Shown here: piece after piece, positions 19,214 to 29,762 of the stretch | Position numbering within the stretch: the first letter of the stretch is position 1 | Layout of the letters: each line of letters starts with the position of its first letter | Assembly (NCBI GenBank): GCA_018350325.1 | Contig: JAEVLN010000002.1 | Span: 3,002,295-3,066,294 of the forward strand | Direction of reading: 5' to 3' | DNA length: 64,000 nucleotides | DNA from: Globodera rostochiensis | Lineage: Eukaryota > Nematoda > Chromadorea > Rhabditida > Heteroderidae | Notes under the pieces: model-generated | Told to the model about the DNA's origin: nothing | Database searches by the model: none | The model's input: the letters and a program-made list of their open reading frames with translations, nothing else | Position numbers and translations under genes: made by a program

Positions 19214-22200
19214 ATGTCATCAGTCACGACCACCAAATCTGGCCCATCGCTTTTCGGGTCTGAGTTTTACGCATTTTTTTAAAGATAAAATCTCGAAATT
19301 AAGTTTTTCATCTGCCACGACTACCACCGCTCCGGCATCGCTTTTCGGGTTGAATTTAATTGAATTTAAATAATCTGATCGGTTTAAGTATGCCGTCTGC
19401 CACGACCACCACAGCTCCGGCATCGCTTTTCGGGTCTGATATGCCGAATTATAAAAATAGTGGTCAATTATAGCATGCCATCTGCCACGACTACCACCGC
19501 TCCGGCATCGCTTTTTAGGTTTTCAATTAATGTAGATAATCTAGAAAAAGTGACGATTACTGCTTCTTCTTCAAAAGCGCAAAATTATATACCAATGAAT
19601 TCTTTTGGTCTTACAAGAATTTAAAAAAACTTTCGCGGAAGCAGCAACTAGAGTAGGTCAGCCGGAATTTTTTGGAAAAATCGTGACCGGGATCGGGATT
19701 CCAAAAACCGGGAATTTACCGACCGGTCCCTGTCGGGATCCCGCTCCCGACCTACTCTACAAGCAACAAAAAAGAAAGTACTGGTGTCATTTTAAATGGT
19801 GACTCAGTTGTTCACTGCTTAATAAATGCGCTAAATTGTAAAGCCTGGTTCTTTAAATTAGTGTAACGCAAGAAATTCTTACAATTCATTTTCTAACTGT
19901 CCTTATTTTGGTTTGTATCATTACCATATTCGTTTTTAGCATATTCGAAATCATAATCTGATTTTTGGATTTTTTTTTCCCCGAATATGAATTTAAGAAC
20001 CCTTAAATTTAACAGTTTTCCATCGGCATCGACCACCAAATCTTCGGCACCGCTTTTTGGGTTGAATTATATTGAATTTAAATAATCTGATTAATCTGAT
20101 CGGTTTAAGCATGCCATCGGCCACGACCACCACAGCTCCGGCATCGCTTTTTGGGTTGGATTTTATTAAATTTAAATAATCTGATTAATCTGATCGGTTT
20201 AAGTATGCCATCTGCCATGACCACCACAGCTTCGTCATCGCTTTTTGGGTTGGATTTTAATGAATTTAAATATATGATCGGTTTAAGCATGCCATCGGCC
20301 ACGACCACCACAGCTTCGGCACCGCTTTTTGGGTTGAATTTATTAATTTTAAAAATCTGATTAATCTGATCGGTTTAAGTATGCCATCTGCCACGACCAC
20401 CACAGCTTCGGCACCGCTTTTTGGGTTAGATTTTAATGAATTTAAATAATCTGATCGGTTTAAGTATGCCATCGGCCACGACCACCACAGCTTCGTCATC
20501 GCTTTTTGGGTTGGATTTATTAATTTTAAATAATATTATTGGTTTAAGCATGCCATCGGCCACGACCACCACAGCTTCGTCATCGCTTTTTGGGTTGGAT
20601 TTTAATGAATTTAAATAATATGATCGGTTTAAGCATGCCATCGGCCACGACCACCACAGCTTCGGCACCGCTTTTTGGGTTGAATTTATTAATTTTAAAA
20701 ATCTGATTAATCTGATCGGTTTAAGCATGCCATCGGCCACGACCACCACAGCTTCGGCACCGCTTTTTGGGTTGAATTTATTAATTTTAAATAATCTGAT
20801 CGGTTTAAGTATGCCATCTGCCACGACCACCACAGCTTCGGCACCGCTTTTTGGGTTGGATTTTAATGAATTTAAATAATCTGATCGGTTTAAGCATGCC
20901 ATCGGCCACGACCACCACAGCTTCGTCATCGCTTTTTGGGTTGGATTTTAATGAATTTAAATAATCTGATCGGTTTAAGTATGCCATCGGCCACGACCAC
21001 CACAGCTTCGTCATCGCTTTTTGGGTTGGATTTTAATGAATTTAAATAATCTGATCGGTTTAAGCATGCCATCGGCCACGACCACCACAGCTTCGGCACC
21101 GCTTTTTGGGTTGGATTATATTGAATTTAAATAATCTGATCGGTTTAAGCATGCCATCGGCCACGACCACCACAGCTTCGGCACCGCTTTTTGGGTTGGA
21201 TTATATTGAATTTAAATAATCTGATCGGTTTAAGCATGCCATCGGCCACGACCACCACAGCTTCGGCACCGCTTTTTGGGTTGGATTTTAATGAATTTAA
21301 ATATATGATCGGTTTAAGCATGCCATCGGCCACGACCACCACAGCTTCGGCACCGCTTTTTGGGTTGAATTTTAATGAATTTAAATAATATGATCGGTTT
21401 AAGCATGCCATCGGCCACGACCACCACAGCTTCGGCACCGCTTTTTGGGTTGAATTTTAATGAATTTAAATAATATGATCGGTTTAAGCATGCCATCGGC
21501 CACGACCACCACAGCTTCGGCACCGCTTTTTGGGTTGAATTATATTGAATTTAAATAATCTGATTAATCTGATCGGTTTAAGCATGCCATCGGCCACGAC
21601 CACCACAGCTTCGTCATCGCTTTTTGGGTTGGATTTTAATGAATTTAAATAATCTGATCGGTTTAAGCATGCCATCGGCCACGACCACCACAGCTTCGGC
21701 ACCGCTTTTTGGGTTGAATTTATTAAATTTAAATAATCTGATCGGTTTAAGTATGCCATCGGCCACGACCACCACAGCTTCGGCATCGCTTTTCGGGTCA
21801 GATTTTTGAAATTTCAAACACGTACTCTCGTTAAGGCTGCCAACTTCGTCCGCTGCAACGATTGCCACCACGGCTCCCCCCATTCCTCCAAAGATGAATT
21901 TCAAAGATCTTCAACAAACTTTGTTGAAGCTGCGCGTTGACTTTGAACAACAGGAAAAATATTTTATGGATGAATTGGATGATTTAAATGCATTTGACAT
22001 TGTGTTACGCCGTGCTCAGGACAAGGTCTTGTCGTTTTGTTTCTATTCTTTCTTCTTTTTTTGGGCCAGGACATATTATATATTTTAGGATACAATAAAA
22101 AATCTCTAAACGAATAAAAGATCGCTAAACGTTATCATAAAAATTTGAGCATTTTTTGTTTTGTTTCAGGTGTTTATATTGGGGCAAAACATCGACGAGT

Positions 22201-23118
22201 TGGAGCAGGAGCGTGAACGTTTTGTGTGCGAGCTGGACATAATGTCGCAGCAGCAGACCGAATTGGATTTGTTGGTAACCGAAATGGAGAAAATAATGGG
22301 ACTGCCGCCGTTGGACCAACAACAATTGTCGGGACAGCCGTCGGTCGTACTCCGAGACACGGCAAATGCCACGCCTGCTGACGTACAACGGCAAAACATG
22401 TTGGTTTATGCTCAACATATAACGCGGTTTATCTCGTTTGCTCGGAAAAATAAGCAAAAATTATTTTAATGCTTTTCCAAATACTCTCAACAAAGCCACA
22501 AGTCACTGTTTATTTTAAGTCTCCAACTTCAAATGACTGTGAATGCGCAAATGAAGCAATTGGATGACGAGTTGGGCGATTTGTGTGAACAGGTTGGACC
22601 CTGGGATGGGTTGGGGTGGCGGTCGAAGTGCAGAAAAAAAGAAAATCGAAAAAAAAATTATTTACATACGCGTTTTTTTTAACTTATTGTGGGTCTTCAT
22701 TGTTTTTGTGGAAAATGCCGAAGTTTGTTTTATTTTTTAGATTTCCGATCTTCAGCGCTTATCTGGGGATGCCAATGGTTTGAGCGGTGATGAACTAAAG
22801 GAGCACGAGCAGCACCATTCAATGCTCGAACAAATTCACCAAATTTTGCGCTCACAATTGGACACTTTGGTGTGGGTGGACAAGCAATCAGGTGGGCAAA
22901 ATAAGACATTTCCCGGGAATTTTTATTTAAAATAAACAACAATCAATTGATAAAACTTTCATTTTTCTAATATATAAATCTTTTTCCGCTGCCATTTTAT
23001 TATACAAAAAATGGATTGTGCACTTTTTTGACTTATTTTTGATCAAAATTGTTCAATTTTAGCTGTTCTGATGGATCGCGTTAATCGTGCGACGGCCGAC
23101 GTGCTCACTTTGTGTTGA
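19214..23118 (+). CDS. NUP62: Nucleoporin Nup62/Nsp1 homologue; FG domain encoded by an array of 45-nt micro-exons, 607 aa
   Basis: Central-channel nucleoporin. Exon 1 is 19214-19257 (MSSVTTTKSGPSLFG). 24 exons of exactly 45 nt follow: 19304-19348, 19389-19433, 19474-19518, 20016-20060, then 20 more between 20110 and 21796. Each starts and ends in phase 2 and encodes one 15-residue repeat, typically MPSATTTTASAPLFG. Then 21836-22025, 22170-22399, 22520-22592, 22741-22891, 23063-23118 encode the coiled-coil Nsp1_C/Nup62 domain (MNFKDLQQTLLKLRVDFEQQ, ILGQNIDELEQERERFVCEL, LDIMSQQQTELDLLV, QLDTLVWVDKQS). Without splicing every unit runs into a stop, so all introns must be removed. The exon at 19474-19518 ends AG instead of GG, turning FG to FS. 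All phases close to a single 608-codon frame, which strongly supports the model. Confidence 0.88.
19649..19759. mobile_element. hAT-like MITE in Nup62 intron
   Basis: Begins TAGAGTAGGTC and ends GACCTACTCTA, with a diverged 8-bp flanking repeat (GCAGCAAC / CAAGCAAC). Internal inverted GGGATCGGGATTCC-type sequence. Located in the long intron 19519-20015, between the diverged 5' micro-exons and the homogeneous array. Confidence 0.6.
20016..21796 (+). repeat. Tandem exon+intron satellite of Nup62 (21 micro-exons)
   Basis: The 79-94-bp unit is one 45-nt exon plus one 39-, 40-, 47- or 49-nt intron. Exon sequence is nearly fixed: (C/T)ATGCCATCGGCCACGACC, then ACCACAGCTTCGGCACCGC, then TTTTTGG. Introns run GTTGGATTTTAATGAATTTA, then AATAATCTGATCGGTTTAAG, with an optional GATTAATCT insertion that explains the 47- and 49-nt forms. 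Exon starts: 20016, 20110, 20204, 20288, 20380, 20465, 20549, 20634, 20726, 20810, 20895, 20980, 21065, 21150, 21235, 21319, 21404, 21489, 21583, 21668, 21752. The long frames on the opposite strand are by-products of the repeat. Confidence 0.95.
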
Positions 23119-23365
23119 ATGCCTTAATTTTTGCGTTGTTTATTTGTTTTTGCTGCTATGTTTTGTTTTTGTTCATCGACTCTTGATAATTGGATTAAAG
23201 AACTCATCGCTTTTTTTTGGATGTTGATTTGTTTCATTTTGTTTTGACTAAAAAAAACACGCTCATTCCGCCTATACAAATTTATGTTTTTTGAAGAAAA
23301 ATATTGTTGCAATAATAATTATAGTATATAATTAAATCGGGAACTTACTTTTAGGTGTTGTTGGA

Positions 23366-26250
23366 ATGTCAGAAAAGACACATACTGCGGCTACAAATGT
23401 CGTCAAATCAGGCGAGAAAAAGCCAAAACCCTTTGCAGACTTCAAGGAGTTCGACTTTGATGATCGCCTGCTCAAAGTGAGGCCATTTTAACCTGGCTGA
23501 CATTTAACTCTCGGCATTTGAGTTGGGTAGGCGAGCAGTTTCTTCAGTGAAAAGGGATTAAGGAAAAATTGATGATTCCCCCACTTAAAGCACAAAAAAG
23601 AAATAGAATTTTTGCCAATTCCTTCAAAATCACATTTGGCATCGCCGAGCCGTCCTTGTAAGTTAAACGGCGGGGGGGGGGGGGGGACATTGGAAGTGTG
23701 ATTTCTGATGAATTGCCTTGTCGGCAACAATCTTGCTGAGGTGACCTTAAATTTAGCCAAATTAAAGGCGATCGCTGAGATGGGCTGGGATCGTCCAACG
23801 CCGGTCCAATCGTCGTTGATTCCTTTGGCGTTGGACGGAAAAAATGTTTTGGCTCGTGCACGGACGGGGAGCGGAAAAACGGCGGCTTTTTTGCTTCCGC
23901 TTATACAGAAAATAATCCAACTCAGCCAGGTCAGCCGTTTTGCATGGCCATAAAATTTTATTTTTTAATATTTTTTTAGAATTCCAAAGCGCGCCAAGGC
24001 CACGGGCCCTTTTCGTTGATCATTGCCCCGACAAAGGAATTGGCCTCCCAAATCTTCGCGTTGCTCGAACGGCTGAGCGACTCTCTGGTGTTCATCCAAT
24101 CGCTGAATTTGGCATTATTTGTTGAAGCTAACGATGAGACGTTGGAGAACGAAGTTGGGCCATGCCTAAATTTGCAATTCAATTTTTACTCAATTTTTGA
24201 GCATTTTTTGATTTGATCGCCATTTTGCAGACATTGGACGTTTTGGTGTCAACGCCCCGCCGACTTTTGGTCGCTGTCAAAAAAGTGCCGAAATTGTTGG
24301 CAAATGTCGGCCATGTGGTGCTGGACGAGGCGGACTTGCTCTTTTCGTACGGATATCGGGACGAAATCAAGTTGGTCTTTGTGATTCTTTTTCCCAAAAA
24401 TGTCTTTATTTAAAAAAAAATAGCATTTTGGCCAGTGCAAGTGGATGTTGGAAATTAGAAATTAACCTTTTTCTTTGGAAATTTAGGTTTCTCAAAGGTC
24501 TTTTGCCGCCACACTTCCAGACTGTGATGACATCGGCAACTCTTAACGAGGACATGACCGAGCTTAAGCGAACGTTTGTTGTCGGAAAAGTGCTTTCGCT
24601 GAAGCTTAAGGTGTTGCCAACTTGGAATTTTTTTTTTGTATTTAATTTAATTTTCCTTTTTTTAGGAAAGCGATCTTCCCGGCATTGAACAGCTCCAACA
24701 ATTCCAAATTCAATGCCTTAATGACGAAGAGCGCTTTTCCATTTTGTTAGCGATGATCAAATTAAAATTGCTGGTTGGCAAATCCGTTGTCTTTGTGTCC
24801 GGTGTGAACAGATGCTACAAGTGAGTGGGTTCACCACCAACCTAGCTCTAATTCACATTTTAATCAGAACCCAAAAGCATTTTTTTCATTTTTAGGCTCC
24901 ATCTCTTCTTCCAAGCTTTCAAAATTGCCTCATGCGTGTTGAATGCCCAAATGCCGGCCAACTCCCGGTGTCGTATAATCCACGAGTTCAACGCGGGCCG
25001 TTGGCCGTATATAATTGCATCGGAATGCAATGACATTTTCGACGGCGACGAGGACAGTGAACAGCTAGAAAATGGTGGTGAAAGTGCGGCACAGGACGGT
25101 GCAGACGATGGCAAAAAGCAGGGCACACCGTCGCATCAGCGGATTGTTATTAATTTTATTTTGTTATTTATATTTATTCAAAAATTTAAGATTCGTAAAC
25201 GAAAGGAGTTGAAAAAGAAGAACAAACGTCGTCAGCTGGACAAAGAGTCGGGCATTGGCCGTGGCATCGGTTGGCAAAATATAAAAAAGGAGAAAATTTG
25301 AAAGTATTTTTTTATTATAGATTTTCATTCGGTCTCCAACGTAATCAATTTCGACTTTCCGCTCTCCACCGACATGTATTTCTTTTGCGTTAAAATTTTT
25401 CCGATTTATTTAAACAAAACAAAACTTAAAGGTACGTTCACAGAGTGGGCAGAACGGCGCGAGGATTCAACAAAGGCATCGCTATTTCGTTCGCTTCCCA
25501 GGACGAGTGGACACTTTTTGAGATGGTTCGAACTGAGATCAATGAGCGAAGTGAACAAACATTTTAAACTTTTAAAAATTTAAAACTTAAAATGGTTTTG
25601 GTTTTCAGTGGGTCAACCAGTCATTCAACCGTACGAAGTGCAGATGAGGGATTTTGAAAGCTTCCAACTCCGAGCGCGGGTCTTTGCTCTTTTTCACTCT
25701 GAAAATTTTTGAACATCCAAATTTAATAGGACGTTATGGCTGCCTGCACGAAGACAGTGATTCGCGAGACGAGGATGGCCGAGATAAGGGCGGAGCTGCT
25801 CAAATCGAAACGATTGGATGCTTATTTTGAGAAGAACCCGCGGGAGAAGCGCGCTCTGGAGCAGGACCGCAAGCAGTTCAAATTGAATGTGCACAGCACA
25901 GGCATTGCTGACGTGCCGGACTACATTGGTATGTAAATGGGTGGTGGGCAAGGCTAACATCGGCTTTGCAATTCGGGGGGGGGGGGGCTGGCTGGACATG
26001 TTTTAAGCCTTTGGAGAGGTCCGGTGGATCCAACATTAGGCAGAAGAAGACAATTTTGATTTTCCCAAAATCCGTTGAAAATTTATTTTCAGTTCCGAAA
26101 GCCCTCCGCGGCCAGGACTTTAACAGCGAGCTAAAGCGGCCAAAAGGCGAAAGGAATGTCCGGAAGAGAAAACGCCCATTTGAGAAGGCGGGGGCGAGAA
26201 GAAAGCACGCCAAAATGTTATCGGATCCGTTGCAAAGCTTCAAATTTTAA
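23366..26250 (+). CDS. DDX56: DEAD-box RNA helicase DDX56/Dbp9, 598 aa
   Basis: Nucleolar helicase for large-subunit ribosome assembly. Exons: 23366-23476, 23768-23929, 23980-24153, 24231-24370, 24487-24610, 24666-24820, 24896-25145, 25191-25269, 25321-25375, 25432-25550, 25609-25679, 25730-25928, 26093-26250. Motifs: Q-motif MGWDRPTPVQ, I ARTGSGKTAA, Ia APTKELA, Ib STPRRLL, II VLDEADLL, III SATLNED, IV VVFVSG, VI HRVGRTARG. The family-specific insert between IV and V is present and acidic (DGDEDSEQ). The C-terminus (TVIRETRMAEIRAELLKSKR, VPDYIVPKALRG) is typical of DDX56. The 45-nt intron 25146-25190 is frame-preserving and stop-free, so it may be retained. An acceptor-like CTTTTAG 12 nt before the ATG could be a trans-splice site, placing it downstream of Nup62 in an operon. 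Confidence 0.92.
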
Positions 26251-26511
26251 CTTTTTTTTTTGTTATTGTTAAAGTTGTTGAGAAACTGCAAATTCATACG
26301 ATTTATCGGAGTTGAGATGAACATAATCATGAGAAGTGATGGATTTCGGTCAGTGGCAAACTCATACAATAAACAAAATCAAATATTTTTTTTTAAATTG
26401 TGCAAAAGCGGTACGAAAATATGTGGAAAAAGTTGTTGAAAATAAAATATGATTATTGAACGGCTTTATCAGTCGGAAGTGCGGTGGGTCAGTATTTTGT
26501 AGTGCGGTGGA

Positions 26512-27680
26512 TCACTGGAAATTGACACGTATTTCGTAGAAGTCCAAGATCATCTAAATATTGAAAATGGAGAAAGAAAGCATTGAAACGCACGCATTTT
26601 GGGCTCACAATTCGAGTCAAAGGTTAAGAAAGTTTTACCTCGGCCGTCGACTCTTTCTTCAGCAAAAGTTTCGTCGGCACAAATTCCGTTGCTTCCTGAT
26701 CGTCCGTGTACGTCAGCAAGGCCATCATGTTCCCGGACTCTTCGTGCTTCATCACGCCAATGATCTCTTTAAAATGTTTTTTATACTTAGGTCACCAACA
26801 AAAATTTTGTTTGCTGAAGATTGTTAAAAAATAATTCCCCCCGTACTTACGGCCAGGTAATGCTCCGTCCTCTTCAATGTGGTAGCGCTCTTTAGGCACT
26901 GAAAACGATCAGAGTTTTTAATTGCGATTGAACCGCCGACCCCAAAACCCCCGACGATTTTGGATCAACCCCATTCCGGACCCATAGTTATAACCGGATG
27001 ATTTTTCTCGTTGCCAAGCTGAACAGCTTCCCCTCCCCTACCCCGCCATGTTTAAGTAATTGGTAGTAAATGATGCCATTGCCCCAATATTACCAAATGG
27101 AATTGTCGGCGTCGCGTCGTCGGATGCCCCTCGTTTTTTGGTGTTCTTCTTTTGGCCCTTTACGGTCGCCTTTTTGCGTTTTGCTTTTTCAGAAACTTGC
27201 GATGCCTCAAATTGCTTGAGCGTTTCTGGGCAATGCAAATTTTCAATCTAAAAATTGCATTTTATTTGGATTATTCAAATGCTAGAACCCACCGGCTCCC
27301 ACGTGTCTTCTGAAAATGGAAATTTAATCATTTTATTATTTCTTTCAAATTGCTGGTCGGACCTTTCACGTCGTCGTATCCCTTCCATTTGATCAGATAC
27401 AAATCCGTGCCATTCACTCTCTGCTTGGCTTTGATCTGTTCAACCACAAACACTTCATCCGCCTGCTCGCTAACCGCTGAATCGTCACTGCTCGCGCCGA
27501 CGACATCGCTTTGCCCATTGACAGAGACAGAATCAACGTCGATGGGCTCATCTTCGTCTGTAATGTTTTTTTTTGTTTTGTTTTTGCCATTGCACCAAAA
27601 AGCAAAGATTGGTAAAATGAACCGATGGCTTGTGCAATGAGTTCAGGAGGGCCAACTGGAGCAGTAAAAGGGGCAGCCAT
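26512..27680 (-). CDS. Heterochromatin protein 1 (chromo + chromoshadow), 213 aa
   Basis: H3K9me-binding chromatin protein. Minus-strand exons: 27680-27623, 27557-27363, 27309-27293 (a 17-nt micro-exon), 27247-27094, 26898-26851, 26766-26639, 26553-26512. The chromodomain reads VFVVEQIKAKQRVNGTDLYL IKWKGYDD then EDTWEPIENLHCPETLKQFE; the aromatic cage positions V/F, W and W are present. The hinge is Lys-rich (KAKRKKATVKGQKKNTKKRG). The chromoshadow domain is IIGVMKHEESGNMMALLTYT then MILDFYEIRVNFQ. The canonical shadow-domain Trp near the C-terminus is replaced by Phe. Lies 228 bp downstream of METTL9 on the same strand, with an acceptor-like CTAG near its start. Confidence 0.88.
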
Positions 27681-27907
27681 TGCAGTGAATATACGAACTA
27701 GATTCAAAAAAATGCATAGGTTATCAGATTTTAATTTTTAAAAAATGTGCGCGGTAAAGGGTTTTAAACCCGGTTTTTGAAGCAGGGTAGAGGTGGAATT
27801 CACAGTAATACAAAAACAAGAATTTATCGGAATGTGTTTGGGGGGAAACCAAACAAATTTTGAGGATTATTCAAATTTTAAACAGCGAAAGTGTCATATT
27901 TTTTTGA

Positions 27908-29493
27908 TCAAAGTTCGTTCCGTTGAGTGACTTCGGTGTTCCGAACTGCCGGTCCCGCTTGATGAACTGATGGAATTGTTGCATTGAGAAGGAACACCGC
28001 GTCTTCTAAGGTGTAAAATGCCCGGCTCAGATCGCCTTCGCACAGATAGGGAAGCTGTTGTAAAAGAACGGAGTGCCAGAATAGTCACTTTCAGATTGAT
28101 TGACAAGGGCGTGGACGGCACCTTTGTCCATCGAATCACTGCAAATCCACTCGGCCTCAGCACATTTTGGATCAGCGTGTTCACTTGAGCTTCAAAAGTC
28201 GATCCTTTCGTTGGAATCTCCGACACTGAACATTATTGGCTAGTTTACTCGTGAATAAATAAAACCAAGCCCCCCATTATATTCAAACAAAAATCATTAT
28301 TGGGAGAGTTAACAAAAATGAGAAAAAATCGTCAATTTAACCCGCATGAAAGAGACGAAACTTAGTGGAAAGCTCCCGTAAAATGCTTATACCCGGCAAG
28401 CTCCGTCCTCTGGAAACACTTGCGTCGTTGAACTCCACGAACTGTCGAATTGGCAACACGACAGAAAGCAAAACGGGACATCTGTGCTCCATGGCCAAAT
28501 TGTGCAGTGCTTTTAGCAGTTTTTTCGGGTCCGAAAAAAGTTTGTTCAATCAATTTGTAAGAATTCTTTTCAGGGGGGGGGGGGCTCTTTAAAAAAAAAA
28601 AGTCGCTCTTTAGGGATTTGCCAGTTTCTTTAAGAATTTTCGGAAAGATAAAATCTCTCCAAAAATTGCCTATAGCCACCGCAGGAAAACAACCGCCCCC
28701 CCCCAAGTTGAGTTTACATTGTGTCGGTCGAGCAAGTTCAGTGCGGAAATCAGTTCATAGGGGCCGCTCCGTTCCCATTTGTCCATCGGAAGGACAGTGA
28801 AACCGCGCCGGGCCAAACGCCATTCCATAATCTGCAAACACCAAAGCCTTAATTACGCATGCGCGACAATCTCGCGCAATATTTCACTTTGGAAGCCTCG
28901 ACAACCCAAACATGGCCAAAGAACGGAACAAATTTGGCCGTCACTTCGCCGTCGCCTGCCCCAATGTCGAGCATTCGACGACCAATTGGAGACCAATCGT
29001 CGGGGAGCGCGAGAAACGCCCTCACATGGGCATGGGAGAAGATGAACATCCGACCCCTAAACATAAGGGGCAACGAGAGCTAATTGCCCGCAAGTTCATC
29101 GCGCTTGACACCTGTCCAGCAGTCCGTTGATGCTCGTCTTTGTGAGAAAGACGGAAAGCAGCGAAGCGACGAACGAATAATAAATCTAAATCAAAATATT
29201 ATAATATTTATTTATTTATTGCAATCGTCAGACCACCTGAAGGCAAATGCTGTTGCTAACAACGAGCGAAGAATGCAAAAATTCGTTTGTTTCATCGTCC
29301 AATTGGAGGGGAACAAAATGACGTTGTGCTTCTTCGGTCAGAAAACGATGGTCGACGTCGTACCAATGCCCAACTGAAAGTCGGGAAGTTCGGGTCGACC
29401 AATGACAGACTCATTTTGCTCCGTCGAAAACAATTTACGGTCCAACTCCTCTTTTTCCACCAAAATGCTCACCAAACGCTTTTGGCGCCACAT
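27908..29493 (-). CDS. METTL9: METTL9/DREV protein-histidine methyltransferase, 312 aa
   Basis: SAM-dependent His N1-methyltransferase family. Minus-strand exons: 29493-29439, 29373-29237, 29185-29112, 29056-28888, 28831-28718, 28531-28393, 28225-28122, 28054-27908. Landmarks: GHWYDVDHRF, LQLDDETNEFLHSSLV, GRMFIFS, SAM loop RRMLDIGAGDGEVTAKF, then ALNLLDRHN, VLLSVVLPIRQFVEF, LPYLCEGDLSRAFYTLEDAV. Length matches the family (about 318). The intron between 28718 and 28531 has a good GT donor, but no AG is available before the conserved DP; it seems to end TTTTTTCG. Middle gene of a same-strand trio (ANKRD11/12-like, METTL9, HP1). Confidence 0.88.
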
Positions 29494-29762
29494 TTTTCGA
29501 TTTAAATTTCAGTGGTCCTGTTTTTAGTTACTATAAAAGCAGAAAGGGCAAGCAAAACGATGAATGAAAAGTACAATTATGAGAAAAGTACTCGCAATTT
29601 CCCATTTTGGATACGTTTGACTACTTTTACAAATGTTTTTATTAATTGGCACGACAAGAGAAAGTACAATAAAGTCCAGTTATGTACATACATTCAAACA
29701 AATTTTCATTATTCTTACAAATTGCCAGTTCTGGACTGAAAACACTTGCCAGTGTTAATTTA

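Noticed and set aside
20100..21904. Long minus-strand open frames over the Nup62 array (repeats of KLWWSWPMACLNRS)
   Set aside because: They are antisense images of a repeat that lacks stops in that frame; unit boundaries match plus-strand splice sites and phases instead.
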